Shown: positions 8,168 to 18,441, counted from the stretch's first letter. The stretch is DNA of 64,000 bases from Algibacter amylolyticus (GCF_014202225.1 NZ_JACHGE010000007.1:87900-151899); one strand, 5' to 3'. Notes: generated by a model not told the origin, from the sequence alone. Numbers and translations are program-made.

Positions 8168-10684
8168 TTATTTCCAAGGCTCTGGCATTTTTTGCTCTCT
8201 TAAAGGCACAAACACTAAATTATCATCTTCATCTTCAGTGTTAACAAAATGATTAAAACGCTTCATCATTTCTGGATCATTGACCGCTTGAGTCCATTCG
8301 CACTCAAATTTATTTACTAATGATTGCATTTCGTTTTCTAAATCTTCAACAATACCCAATTTATCGTCAATAATTACCTCTTTTAAGTAATCTAAACCGC
8401 CTTCTAATCGCTCTTGCCATGCGGCAGTACGCTGTAAAGGTTTTGCTGTTCGCATATAAAACATCAAGTAACGATCAATATATTTAATCACAGTTTCGTT
8501 ATCAATTTGTTCTGCAAATAATTCGGCATGTCGTGGTGTAGCTCCACCATTTCCACCTAGATATAAATTCCAACCACCTTCAACGGCAATTAAACCAAAA
8601 TCTTTTCCTCTAGCTTCTGCACACTCACGAATACACCCTGAAACACCACCTTTAATTTTATGTGGCGCACGAATACCACGGTATCGATTTTCTAGCTCGA
8701 TACCAAAGCTTACACTTTCGGCCATACCATAGCGACACCATGTTGAGCCAACACAGGTTTTTACAGTACGTAACGATTTTCCGTAGGCATGCCCACTTTC
8801 AAACCCATGGCTTATTAAATCTTTCCAAATTAGTGGTAATTGTTTTAAGGTTGCACCGAATAAATCGATACGCACACCACCAGTAACTTTGGTATATAAA
8901 TCGTATTTTTTAGCAATTTCTCCAAGTGCAATTAACTTATCGGGCGTGATTTCGCCACCTGGAACACGCGGTACAACAGAATAGGTGCCGTTACGTTGAA
9001 TATTTGCCATAAACCTATCGTTAGAATCTTGAATAGCATATTCCTTATTGGCAGTATCTGCATTAATAGAGGCCATTAATGAAGCAACAAGTGGCTTACA
9101 TAATTCGCAACCATGACCTCCCGTGCCATGATTATCCAGCACCTCGTTAAACGTGGTATAGCCTTTTACTTGTATAATTTTATATAAATCTTGTCTGCTT
9201 AGTTCGAAATGTTCGCAAACGCCTTCTTTAACTTCAATACCCAAAGCTTTAAGTGTAGCATTAGTTAAATCGGCAACCATTGGTTTACAGCCACCGCAAC
9301 CTGTACCTGCTTTAGTACAACTTACTACGCCTGCAATATCTGTGGCTTCACCATTTTCGATAGCTGAACAAATTTGTCCTTTAGTTACGCTCTCGCAAGA
9401 ACATACCTGAGCCTCATCTGGCAAATCGGTTACATCTCCAAAGGAAGACGCACCATCGCTTGCCGGTAATATCAATTGAGATGGGTCTTCCGGAATAGCC
9501 ATACCGTTTAAATATATTTGATGCAACATGTTGTAAGTAGAAGCATCTCCAACAAGAATCCCGCCTAATAATTTTTTACCATCGTGACTCACATTGATAC
9601 GTTTATACAAATGCTGAGTTTTGTTTTCAAAAATTATAGAATGCCCTTTTGATGCCGGCATAAATGGTTCACCAAAACTAGCAACATCAACACCAATTAA
9701 TTTTAGTTTGGTAGACATATCGATATCTGCAGGCATAATTACCTCTGCCTTACCAATAATTTGATCTACCGCTACCCCAGCCATATCGTAACCTGGAGCA
9801 ACCAAACCATAAATCATTTGATTATATAGAGCAATCTCGCCTATGGCAAAAATGTTTTCATCGGAAGTTTGCATTTTATTATCTACCACAATACCACCAC
9901 GAACACCAACTTCGAGTCCGCAGTTTTTCCCTAGCTCATCTCTTGGACGAATACCTGCTGAAACAATTAGCATATCAACATCTAACACATCGTCTTCACC
10001 AAACTCTAAGCCTACAATAGAACCATTACCTAAAATTTGATTGGTAGCCTTACTTAAATGAATATTTAACCCAATAGATTCTAGTTTTAGCTGTAAAACT
10101 TGACTACTTCGTAAATCTAATTGCCTTGGCATTAATTTAGATGCAAACTCGACAATATGTGGTTCTAAACCCATATCCATAACAGCCTTACCAGCCTCCA
10201 AACCTAATAGACCGCCACCAAGAACAGCAGCTTTAGCATTGGGGTTTTTAGCTTTAAGTTTTGCGGCATAAGCTAACATACCTTCTAAATCTTCTATGGT
10301 TCTATACACAAAAACACCTTCCTTTTCAACACCTTTAATTGGAGGTACAAAAGGTGAAGACCCTGTAGCTAAAACTAAATAATCATAAGAAAACTCACGA
10401 TCTTTAGCAGTTTTTATAGTTTTATCTTTTCTTGAAATATCTGAAACACGTTCTCCAGTAATTAAGTCAATATTATTATCGGCGTACCATTCTGCCGGAG
10501 CCATTTCTAGAGCTTTAGCATCTTGGTTTTCGAAAAACTCACTTAAATGAACCCTATCATAAGCAGGTCTTGGCTCTTCACCAAAAACCGTTATTTTAAA
10601 ATCTTTAAACTCGGTTTTTTGTACAAATTTTTCACAAAACTTGTAACCAACCATTCCATTTCCAACAACAATAATATGTTTCAT
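8168..10684 (-). CDS. nirB: Nitrite reductase [NAD(P)H] large subunit
   Basis: Catalyses six-electron reduction of nitrite to ammonium in the cytoplasm. The 838-residue chain shows, in order: FAD-binding GNGMVGYKF (8-16), NAD(P)-binding VLGGGLLGLEAG (154-165), a BFD-type [2Fe-2S] site with C428, C430, C463 and C466, a second BFD-like segment (HGCELC) near 524-529, the nitrite/sulfite reductase ferredoxin-like part, and the siroheme/[4Fe-4S] ligands C644, C650, C684 and C688 (TCVGSTWC, GCIRECAE). Length and domain order match complete NirB. It heads the operon nirB-nirD-DUF4202-sensor kinase. Its promoter block is shared with narK. Confidence 0.97.
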   Translation of the reverse strand: MKHIIVVGNGMVGYKFCEKFVQKTEFKDFKITVFGEEPRPAYDRVHLSEFFENQDAKALEMAPAEWYADNNIDLITGERVSDISRKDKTIKTAKDREFSYDYLVLATGSSPFVPPIKGVEKEGVFVYRTIEDLEGMLAYAAKLKAKNPNAKAAVLGGGLLGLEAGKAVMDMGLEPHIVEFASKLMPRQLDLRSSQVLQLKLESIGLNIHLSKATNQILGNGSIVGLEFGEDDVLDVDMLIVSAGIRPRDELGKNCGLEVGVRGGIVVDNKMQTSDENIFAIGEIALYNQMIYGLVAPGYDMAGVAVDQIIGKAEVIMPADIDMSTKLKLIGVDVASFGEPFMPASKGHSIIFENKTQHLYKRINVSHDGKKLLGGILVGDASTYNMLHQIYLNGMAIPEDPSQLILPASDGASSFGDVTDLPDEAQVCSCESVTKGQICSAIENGEATDIAGVVSCTKAGTGCGGCKPMVADLTNATLKALGIEVKEGVCEHFELSRQDLYKIIQVKGYTTFNEVLDNHGTGGHGCELCKPLVASLMASINADTANKEYAIQDSNDRFMANIQRNGTYSVVPRVPGGEITPDKLIALGEIAKKYDLYTKVTGGVRIDLFGATLKQLPLIWKDLISHGFESGHAYGKSLRTVKTCVGSTWCRYGMAESVSFGIELENRYRGIRAPHKIKGGVSGCIRECAEARGKDFGLIAVEGGWNLYLGGNGGATPRHAELFAEQIDNETVIKYIDRYLMFYMRTAKPLQRTAAWQERLEGGLDYLKEVIIDDKLGIVEDLENEMQSLVNKFECEWTQAVNDPEMMKRFNHFVNTEDEDDNLVFVPLREQKMPEPWK

Positions 10685-10699
10685 AATTACGTATTTGAA

Positions 10700-10731
10700 A
10701 CAAAACTAAGTATTTTTACTTAATTTACGTA
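10700..10731 (-). promoter_or_regulatory. Shared nitrate-regulon promoter block upstream of nirB
   Basis: Positions 10700-10728 repeat the narK block with one base change. On the minus strand it reads as the -7 box TAGTTTTG (10701-10708) preceded by the dyad AAGTA-N4-TACTT (10708-10721). TACGTA palindromes lie at 10726-10731 and, in the leader, at 10688-10693. No -33 TTG is visible at the normal spacing, as for narK. Confidence 0.6.
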
Positions 10732-10839
10732 GTCGAAATTAAAAAACTACTTAAAAAACACGTAATATTATTGATTTCTCAAATTGAAATACTAATAATT
10801 GATTTTTAGAAAAATTATGAAGTTGATTTTGCTGAAATC

Positions 10840-13134
10840 TTAAACTTTTGTGATAGTTACCCTAACACTCTTAGAAGCCGGTGTTTTAGCAGTATGAGCA
10901 AAACTATCCAACGGCACCAACACATTTGTTTCAGGAAAATAAGTCGCACAACAGTTTTTAGGAATATCGTAACCAACTACTTTAAATTGATTAGCCTCTC
11001 GTATAACACCATTATATTCAGACTTAATATTTACAACCTGATGCTCATCAAAACTACGTAGTTTCATATCGTCTCGATTCATAAAAACAATTCGTCTTTC
11101 GTTAAAAACACCTCTGTAACGATCGTTTAATCCATAAATAGTAGTATTAAATTGATCGTGACTACGTATTGTCATCATTATTAACTCCCCGTCCTTTAAT
11201 TTCCAATTAGGAAGTTTATTTGATGTAAAATTGGCTTTCCCCGTTTTCGTTTTAAAAGATCTTACTCGTGCACCATTAGGTAAATAGAAACCTGAAGGCT
11301 GTTTTAGTTTTTTATTATAATCTTCGAACCCAGAAACAACCTCAGCAATATCATCACGAACTAAATTATAATCATCCTTGTAGGCTAGCCAATTAATTTT
11401 AGAGCGGTCTTTTAAAGTTGCATGAGCTATACCACAAACTACGGCAACTTCACTTAATAAATCATCAGAACAAGGTTCTAAAATACCTTTTGTTGAAGAC
11501 ACAACACCCATAGAATTTTCGACACTTTGTGTTTGTACTCCAGATTTTTGATAATCCTTTTCTGCACGACCTAAACACGGAAATATTAAAGCTTCTTGCC
11601 CAGTAACTAAATGCGAACGATTTAGTTTTGTACTCACATGAACCGTTAAATTACAATTGGCTAAAGCCTGTGCAGAATACTTAGTATCTGGTACCGCAGA
11701 GATAAAATTTCCGCCCATACCGAAAAACACTTTTACTTTGCCCTCGTACATCGCTTTTATAGATTCTATAACACTATAACCATGCTTAACTGAAGGCTTA
11801 AAACCATATTTATCTTCAATCTTGTCTAAAAACGCTTGCGGTGCAGCTTCCCAAATACCAACTGTTCTATCGCCTTGAACATTAGAGTGTCCACGAACGG
11901 GACAAGTGCCGGCGCCTTCTATACCAATACTACCTTTAAGTAATAATAAATTAACAAGCTCTCGAATATTATCGACGGCATTTTCATGCTGTGTTAGGCC
12001 CATGGCCCAACAGATAATAATTTTATCGTTATTCAGGATTAAATCAAAAGCCTCATTAAAAGTTTCAAAAGTAACTCCTGAAGCCTCCAAACAAGTTTCA
12101 AAATTATAGGTTTTTAAATCTGAAATAAAATCGTTGTATCCCGAAGTAAATTCATTAATAAAAGCTTTATCAAAAACACCGCCTTGAGCCTCCTCTTTTT
12201 CTAGTAATTTTAACAACAAAGCTTTAAAGAAAGCCACATCTCCATTAATGGTTATTGGCACAAACACATCTGAAAGTTTAGTACCTCCAGTAAGCATTTT
12301 TATTGGGTTTTGAGGATCTGTAAATTTTATTAAACCGGCTTCTGGCAAAGGATTTACTGCTATAATTTTACCTCCGTTTTTTTTAGTTTTTTCTAGAGCA
12401 GATAACATTCTTGGATGGTTGGTTGCTGGATTTTGTCCAATTACCATAACTACTTCTGCTTTATATAAATCATCTAAAGTAACGGAGCCTTTACCAATAC
12501 CTAAAGTTTCGGAGAGCGCACTTCCACTTGCCTCGTGACACATATTAGAACAATCTGGCAAATTAGAAGTCCCGTATTCTCTAACAAATAATTGATATAA
12601 AAAAGCAGCTTCATTAGTTGTTCTACCAGAAGTATAAAACGCGGCTTCATCCGGATTATCTAAAGCATTTAAATGTTCTGCTATTTTATTAAAAGCATCA
12701 TCCCAAGAAATAGGTTGATAATGAGATGCTCCTTTGGGCAGATACATGGGTTCTGACAAACGACCTGATTTTCCTATTTCAAAATCTGATAAACTCGCTA
12801 AATCATCAACGGCATTTTGTGCAAAAAACTCACGGTTAATAAGTTTGTTCTGCATTTCTTCAGCCATAGCTTTTAAACCATTTTCGCAGTATTCACCAAT
12901 TGCAGAACGATCGTCGTCTGGATCTGGCCACGCGCAACCTGGGCAATCAAAACCACCTTTTTGATTCATTTTTAACGATACCTTTAAAGCATCTAATGGT
13001 TTCATGTATTTGTTAGCATGACCCAAAGAAGCTTTCAATGCTCCAAAACCCACACTATTAGTTGGCGGCGTTTTAGTTTTTAAATTCTCGAATTTTTCGG
13101 GTGTTAAGGCTTTTTCTATTGGTGATTTACTCAT
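10840..13134 (-). CDS. FdhF/YdeP-family molybdopterin oxidoreductase
   Basis: A cytoplasmic molybdopterin oxidoreductase of 764 residues. The N-terminus carries a cysteine cluster (C64, C67, C83: FDCPGCAWPDPDD then EYC), followed by the DEAAFYTSGRTTNEAAFLYQ and CHEASGSALSETLGIGKGSV segments typical of the YdeP/CbbBc branch. MGD-binding motifs VMVIGQNPATNHPR and CPVRGHSNVQGDRT are present. YdeP-type proteins are called formate dehydrogenase-like, but their substrate is unknown (acid resistance in E. coli). No FdhD or partner subunit is adjacent. It lies upstream of nirB on the same strand with a 155-bp gap that contains the nirB promoter, so it is a separate unit. Confidence 0.87.
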   Translation of the reverse strand: MSKSPIEKALTPEKFENLKTKTPPTNSVGFGALKASLGHANKYMKPLDALKVSLKMNQKGGFDCPGCAWPDPDDDRSAIGEYCENGLKAMAEEMQNKLINREFFAQNAVDDLASLSDFEIGKSGRLSEPMYLPKGASHYQPISWDDAFNKIAEHLNALDNPDEAAFYTSGRTTNEAAFLYQLFVREYGTSNLPDCSNMCHEASGSALSETLGIGKGSVTLDDLYKAEVVMVIGQNPATNHPRMLSALEKTKKNGGKIIAVNPLPEAGLIKFTDPQNPIKMLTGGTKLSDVFVPITINGDVAFFKALLLKLLEKEEAQGGVFDKAFINEFTSGYNDFISDLKTYNFETCLEASGVTFETFNEAFDLILNNDKIIICWAMGLTQHENAVDNIRELVNLLLLKGSIGIEGAGTCPVRGHSNVQGDRTVGIWEAAPQAFLDKIEDKYGFKPSVKHGYSVIESIKAMYEGKVKVFFGMGGNFISAVPDTKYSAQALANCNLTVHVSTKLNRSHLVTGQEALIFPCLGRAEKDYQKSGVQTQSVENSMGVVSSTKGILEPCSDDLLSEVAVVCGIAHATLKDRSKINWLAYKDDYNLVRDDIAEVVSGFEDYNKKLKQPSGFYLPNGARVRSFKTKTGKANFTSNKLPNWKLKDGELIMMTIRSHDQFNTTIYGLNDRYRGVFNERRIVFMNRDDMKLRSFDEHQVVNIKSEYNGVIREANQFKVVGYDIPKNCCATYFPETNVLVPLDSFAHTAKTPASKSVRVTITKV

Positions 13135-13259
13135 TAAATTTCAATTATTTGAATGGGAACTCTTTTAAATCAAATTTACAATATAATCGTCGTTTAGGTT
13201 ATAATCTTCGAATAGCAAATGGTTTTTTTAATAACAATTATGATTAAAAACTAAAACAA

Positions 13260-14039
13260 TTAATTATCTAACCTTGCCTGTTGCTTGCAAAAACAATCTT
13301 CCATCATTTTATAAAGCTCCGGATGCTTTCGTTTAAATAATTTAGGACGTTCAAAAAAATACTCGGAGGCTACGGCAAAAAATTCTTCTTGATTTGTACC
13401 GCCATAATTTCTAATATCTGATGCGTTATTATTTATAGCCTCCATTTTGTCGTGCATAAGCTTTAACCAAGGTATAGCGTAGGCACTGGATAATAAAAGT
13501 TTAGGAATACCATCTACATCGCCATCCAATTTATCTATAAGATGCACAAACTCATGGATTGCCGTATTTCCTTTATCTGTTTTATTATTAAACCCTAATC
13601 GCAATGCTTTTCTAGATAATATCATCTGGTTTTTAAAACGTCCTGTACCAACTAAGCCAGCAATATTTCTATTTTCGCCTTCAAAATTATAATCGGCATT
13701 AAAATGATCTGGATAAATAAGCACCGTTGTTAAATTTGTGTAGCTCCAATTATCGAAACAAAAAACGGGAATAACGGCACTTGCGGCAACTAAAACCACA
13801 TCCAATTCTTCTAATTGAAACTTAACAGATTCTACATGCGTTTCCGATAAAAAACGTGCCATTTTGGATCTAAAAAGCGCTTGTTCTTTACTTAATTCTA
13901 GATTTTTATAAAACAATACATGACTTAACAAAAGCTTATGCCATGTATCTGGAATTTTATAAATCTTCTTGGGTTTACTGTTTTTGTAATGATAGATTCC
14001 ATACAACAGCAAAGTAATTACTACTATAACTAATACCAT
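13260..14039 (-). CDS. MtfA-like zinc peptidase (M90 family)
   Basis: A 259-residue zinc-dependent peptidase resembling MtfA (peptidase family M90). One N-terminal membrane helix (residues 1-16) is followed by the catalytic domain with HEFVH at 162-166 and a downstream third-ligand region NQEEFFAVASEYFFE. E. coli MtfA acts on the C-terminus of the Mlc repressor; the target here is unknown. Its start lies only 3 bp after the stop of the molybdopterin subunit gene, so the two are one transcript. That linkage to a molybdoenzyme is unusual for MtfA. Confidence 0.85.
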   Translation of the reverse strand: MVLVIVVITLLLYGIYHYKNSKPKKIYKIPDTWHKLLLSHVLFYKNLELSKEQALFRSKMARFLSETHVESVKFQLEELDVVLVAASAVIPVFCFDNWSYTNLTTVLIYPDHFNADYNFEGENRNIAGLVGTGRFKNQMILSRKALRLGFNNKTDKGNTAIHEFVHLIDKLDGDVDGIPKLLLSSAYAIPWLKLMHDKMEAINNNASDIRNYGGTNQEEFFAVASEYFFERPKLFKRKHPELYKMMEDCFCKQQARLDN

Positions 14040-14042
14040 AAA

Positions 14043-16262
14043 TTAACCAACAACCGAATTTTCAACATTCATATTACTCATGTAAGGCTGTTTTGTTAAA
14101 CGTTTGCCTGTGGCCTTATAAATAGCATTTGCAACAGCTGCCCCAATTGGTGGTAACGTTGGTTCGCCTAAACCTGTTGGATCTATATTATTTTCTATAA
14201 AATGAACATCGACTTTAGGCGTTTGCCCCATGCGAATTAATTGATACGTATTAAAATTATTAGATTGTGGTACACCGTTATTAAAACCAAAATCTGAATA
14301 TAAAGCATGCCCAATACCATCAATAACACCGCCTTTAGCTTGGTTCATAGCACCTAGCGGATTAACTACAATACCACAATCTACAGCACAAGTAACGCGC
14401 TTTACATTAGGTATTCCATTTTCCATAGTAATGTCTGCCACCTCAGCGACATGCGAATTATGACAATAGTACACCGAAAGTCCTTGATATACTCCTTCTT
14501 CGGTATTACCCCAATTCGATTTTTCGACAGCCAATTTTAAAACAGCCTGTAAACGGTCTGGACTATACTCGATGTTGGCCTCCGGATTCTTCTTAACATT
14601 ATCTAATAAATCCATGTGTAATTGCACTCTATCCATGCCTAATTCTTCTGCTAATTCATCAAAAAAGCTTTGCTCTGCACTAGCTAAAAAATTGGTATAT
14701 GGCGCTCTCCACGCTCCGGTAGTAATATTACTCTTGTAGTTAGCAGTATCGACTTGATAATTCTCTATAGCACCTGCAGGAAAGAAATTAGGAATTAAAC
14801 CATACATATTTCCATTTACACAAGCCTCTTTTAAATGATAACCTGTAACCTTACCGTCTTTAATTGATGCTGCTATTTTATATTTTGTTGACGGCCGATA
14901 TACACCCGTAGTCATATCATCTTCTCTTGAAGAAACTACTTTTATTGGTTTCTTGATAGCATTAGATATTTCAGCAGCTTCATAAACAAAATCACCGTAT
15001 AAACGTCTGCCAAAGCCACCTCCCATTCTGGTCATTTCTAAATGAACATCTTGTAAATCTCTTTCTAATAACTCTGAAACAACTTTAGCCGCAGCCTCCG
15101 GTGTTTGTACTGGACCAACCAAATGCACTTTTTCTGGTGTTACGTTAGCGAAGAAATTCATAGGTTCCATAGTGTTATGAGGTAAAAAAGGCGCCTCGTA
15201 AACCCGTTCAATAACTTTATCTGCAGCAGCAAAAGCTTTCTTTACATTTCCGTCCTTTCGCCGTGTTTTAAACTTCTTTCCATCCAATAATGCTAGTAAA
15301 GCTTTATCATGAGTTTCGGTGCTTTCTAGTGGTGTTTCGGTTTTCCAGATAGCTTTAATTGCTTTTTGGCCTTTCATTGCTTCCCAAGTAGATTTCGCTA
15401 TAACAACCACTTTATCAGAGCTACTCATCTGCATTGACCAATTACTTTTTCCGCTGTCTCTGTAGGCTCTAATTTTTTCACCAATAGTAATTACAGCAAC
15501 AACTCCAGGTAATGCCAATGCCACAGAATCATCAAAAGATTCTAAAACCTGCCCGAATGCAGGTGGTCTTAAAACACAAGCATACAACATGCCTTCTTCT
15601 TTATAATCTATTCCAAAAAGTGGTTTTCCCGTTATTATATTATCAATGTCAACATTGCCTTTTCCTTTTCCTATAATTTTAAAGTCTTTAGGATCTTTTA
15701 AAGTTACCTCTTCTGGTACTTCAAGAATGGCTGCTTCGGTTACCACATCGCCATAGCCTAAAGTTTCGCCTTTGGCGTTTGTAATTACCCCATTTGACAC
15801 CGAACATTCTGAGGCATCAACACCCCATCTTGCAGCAGCAGCATTTACCAACATTTGTTTTGCCGTTGCCCCTGTTTGTCTTAAAGGTTCCCAACCATGA
15901 CGAATAGACTGACTACCACCAGCTACTTGTCTTTGGTAATTTTCGGTATCTAATTTACCTTGTTGCACATATACATCTTTCCAGGCTACATCCAACTCTT
16001 CTGCAATAAGCATTGGCATAGATGTTTTTACGCCCTGACCAATTTCTGGGTTAGGAGAAAAAATAGTTACTTTACCTTCTTCTGAAATTTTAATAAACGC
16101 ATTAAAATCGTTGTAATTTAGTTGGCTTAAATCTACCGGAGGTTTTACATCTGCTTTACAAGCATTGAATAAATTAAAACCTATAATCATACCACCACTA
16201 GCTAAAGCCGATGATTTTAAGAACGATCTTCTACTGAATGTCATTTTTTTTGAAGCTGCCAT
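14043..16262 (-). CDS. iorB: Xanthine-dehydrogenase-family molybdopterin subunit (isoquinoline 1-oxidoreductase beta type)
   Basis: Large catalytic subunit of a periplasmic molybdenum hydroxylase or aldehyde oxidase, 739 residues. The N-terminus has a Tat motif SRRSFLK (10-16) followed by a hydrophobic stretch ending in FNAC with Cys35 at a lipobox-like place, so Tat export with lipid anchoring is likely. Family motifs include NPEIGQGVKTSMPM, GGGFGRRLYGDF, WRAPYTN and VDCGIVVNPLGAMNQAKGG. IorB-like enzymes oxidise N-heterocycles or aldehydes; the natural substrate cannot be told from sequence. It follows the [2Fe-2S] subunit with a 23-bp gap and precedes the MtfA-like gene. The symbol is by similarity of type only. 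Confidence 0.87.
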   Translation of the reverse strand: MAASKKMTFSRRSFLKSSALASGGMIIGFNLFNACKADVKPPVDLSQLNYNDFNAFIKISEEGKVTIFSPNPEIGQGVKTSMPMLIAEELDVAWKDVYVQQGKLDTENYQRQVAGGSQSIRHGWEPLRQTGATAKQMLVNAAAARWGVDASECSVSNGVITNAKGETLGYGDVVTEAAILEVPEEVTLKDPKDFKIIGKGKGNVDIDNIITGKPLFGIDYKEEGMLYACVLRPPAFGQVLESFDDSVALALPGVVAVITIGEKIRAYRDSGKSNWSMQMSSSDKVVVIAKSTWEAMKGQKAIKAIWKTETPLESTETHDKALLALLDGKKFKTRRKDGNVKKAFAAADKVIERVYEAPFLPHNTMEPMNFFANVTPEKVHLVGPVQTPEAAAKVVSELLERDLQDVHLEMTRMGGGFGRRLYGDFVYEAAEISNAIKKPIKVVSSREDDMTTGVYRPSTKYKIAASIKDGKVTGYHLKEACVNGNMYGLIPNFFPAGAIENYQVDTANYKSNITTGAWRAPYTNFLASAEQSFFDELAEELGMDRVQLHMDLLDNVKKNPEANIEYSPDRLQAVLKLAVEKSNWGNTEEGVYQGLSVYYCHNSHVAEVADITMENGIPNVKRVTCAVDCGIVVNPLGAMNQAKGGVIDGIGHALYSDFGFNNGVPQSNNFNTYQLIRMGQTPKVDVHFIENNIDPTGLGEPTLPPIGAAVANAIYKATGKRLTKQPYMSNMNVENSVVG

Positions 16263-16285
16263 TTGTTTATTTATATAGGATTAAC

Positions 16286-16741
16286 TTATTTTTTTGATGC
16301 TAATTTTACAGCTTCTTGAATACTATTATAGGCCGCACATCTGCAAATATTACCATGCATCGCATCGCGTATTTCAGAATCTGAAGGACTAGCATTCGTT
16401 TTTAAAAATGCTGAAGCCGTCATAATTTGTCCGGCTTGACAGTAGCCACATTGCGGTACATCTACTACTTTCCATGCTTGCTGTACAGGGTGGTCGCCAT
16501 GTTCTGAAAGCCCTTCAATAGTAGTTATATTCATGCCTTCTGCTTGCGATACTTGTAATAAACAACTTCGTGTAGCATTACCATCTACATGCACTGTACA
16601 GGCCCCGCATTGTCCAATACCACAACCAAATTTTGTACCTACTAAATTAATTTTATCGCGTAACACCCATAGTAATGGCATATCGCTATCTGCTTCAACA
16701 GCAAAAGATTTATTATTGATTTTTAAGTTGAATGTTGGCAT
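16286..16741 (-). CDS. iorA: (2Fe-2S)-binding subunit of molybdenum hydroxylase
   Basis: A 151-residue electron-transfer subunit with two [2Fe-2S] clusters. The plant-type ferredoxin site has C40, C45, C48 and C60 (CGIGQCGAC then C). The second, helical site has C98, C101, C133 and C135 (CGYC then CRC). This layout is that of IorA and other small subunits of the xanthine dehydrogenase family. It is the first gene of the operon iorA-iorB-mtfA-like. It has no signal peptide of its own, so it probably rides out with the Tat-exported large subunit. A divergent transporter starts 174 bp away. Confidence 0.9.
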   Translation of the reverse strand: MPTFNLKINNKSFAVEADSDMPLLWVLRDKINLVGTKFGCGIGQCGACTVHVDGNATRSCLLQVSQAEGMNITTIEGLSEHGDHPVQQAWKVVDVPQCGYCQAGQIMTASAFLKTNASPSDSEIRDAMHGNICRCAAYNSIQEAVKLASKK

Positions 16742-16915
16742 GGTTTAAATTTTTGTATTAAGGTATTAAAAATTAAAGCGATTACTATCCTAACTTAATT
16801 TATTTAACATTCGATTAACTAGTTTCTAGTTTTCAATATTCGCCCTTTTTGTAATTTCATTTTTTCTATTAAAATAAAAACTACTTTTAAGAAGTAAATT
16901 ATTTTATATTGTGAC

Positions 16916-18391
16916 ATGACTAACACTAAACGCATTGGCCTAATTCTAGGTCCTATTTTATTTGTTTTAATACGATTATTTTTTCATCCTGAAGGTCTCT
17001 CAGACGAAGCTAACGGTGTTTTAGCTTCTACGCTATGGATTGCGCTGTGGTGGATTACCGAGGCTATTCCTATTGCGGCAACAGCTTTATTACCTATAGT
17101 ATTATTTCCTCTTTCGGGAAGTTTGGATATTGGCACAACCACTGCATCCTTTGGTCATAAATTTGTGTTTCTGTATTTAGGCGGTTTTATTATTGCTATA
17201 GCCATTGAAAAATGGAATTTACATAAACGTATTGCGCTTAATATTATTAATATAATTGGGTCCAACGTTCAAAAAATTATTTTAGGGTTTATGCTAGCCA
17301 CAGCATTTTTATCGATGTGGATTTCCAATACAGCCACTTCGGTAATGATGTTACCCATAGGGATAGCCATAATAAAACAATTAAAAGACAATCCTAAAAC
17401 CGATGAAGATGAAAACTTAGTATTTGGGAAGGCCTTAATGCTAGCCATAGCCTACAGCGCATCTATTGGAGGTATTGCCACCTTAATTGGAACACCTCCA
17501 AATTTAGTGTTAGCAGGTGTTGTAGCTGAAACCTATGGTTACGAAATAACCTTTGCACAATGGTTTATTTTTGGGTTTCCTATTTCAGTGCTTTTATTAT
17601 TTATATGTTGGAAGTATTTAACCGTATTCGCTTTTACCTTTAAGCAAAAAGAATTCCCAGGAGGCAAAGAAGAAATAAAACGTTTGCTAAAGTTACTTGG
17701 TAAAATGACTTATGAAGAAAAAGTAATAGCTACCGTTTTTGCAGCAACTGCTTTTTGTTGGATAACCCGCTCCTTTTTATTAACGAAACTCTTACCGCAA
17801 ATTGATGATACTATTATAGCTATTTTATTTGCTATCATTTTATTCTTGATACCATCAAAAACCAAGCACGAGAATTTAATTTCGTGGAAAGACACCAAGA
17901 ATTTACCTTGGGGTATTATTTTACTTTTTGGAGGCGGTATGGCGTTAGCAAAAGGTTTTGATTCTAGTGGATTAGCCTCTTGGATAGGAAGCCAAATGAC
18001 TGCATTAGAAGGCGTAACCACCATACTTTTAATTTTCCTTTTAATAGCAGCGGTAAATTTCCTTACCGAAATCACATCCAATTTAGCCACTACTGCTATG
18101 CTATTACCTGTATTAGCACCAATGGCAATCACTATAGATATACACCCGTTTATTTTAATGGTTGGTGCAGCTGTAGCGGCATCGTGTGCCTTTATGCTTC
18201 CGGTGGCAACACCGCCTAATGCCGTAGTTTTTGGATCCGGTTACTTAAGAATACCTGATATGGTTAGTAAAGGGATTGTTATGAATATCATATCGATAAT
18301 CATTTTAACGCTTTTTGTCTATTTTGTTTTACCTGAACTTTGGGGTATTGTAATTGAAGGATTTCCGGAGAGCCTTAGGACATCTAAATAA
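16916..18391 (+). CDS. SLC13/DASS-family dicarboxylate-sodium symporter
   Basis: A 491-residue inner-membrane carrier with about 11 helices. It shows the two-fold DASS motifs: SNTAT at 137-141 and TEITSNLATTA in the second repeat, plus GGIATLIGTPPN (187-197) and the matching MLPVATPPNAVVFGSG near the C-terminus. Members import succinate, malate, citrate or sulfate with sodium; which one applies here is not readable. It is transcribed away from the iorA operon. A sulfate or tungstate role would fit molybdoenzyme neighbours only loosely, so I keep the general call. Confidence 0.9.
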   Translation: MTNTKRIGLILGPILFVLIRLFFHPEGLSDEANGVLASTLWIALWWITEAIPIAATALLPIVLFPLSGSLDIGTTTASFGHKFVFLYLGGFIIAIAIEKWNLHKRIALNIINIIGSNVQKIILGFMLATAFLSMWISNTATSVMMLPIGIAIIKQLKDNPKTDEDENLVFGKALMLAIAYSASIGGIATLIGTPPNLVLAGVVAETYGYEITFAQWFIFGFPISVLLLFICWKYLTVFAFTFKQKEFPGGKEEIKRLLKLLGKMTYEEKVIATVFAATAFCWITRSFLLTKLLPQIDDTIIAILFAIILFLIPSKTKHENLISWKDTKNLPWGIILLFGGGMALAKGFDSSGLASWIGSQMTALEGVTTILLIFLLIAAVNFLTEITSNLATTAMLLPVLAPMAITIDIHPFILMVGAAVAASCAFMLPVATPPNAVVFGSGYLRIPDMVSKGIVMNIISIIILTLFVYFVLPELWGIVIEGFPESLRTSK

Positions 18392-18441
18392 CGTTATACA
18401 TTAATCTAAAAATACAGGAAACTTACTAAAAAAATAGTGAT

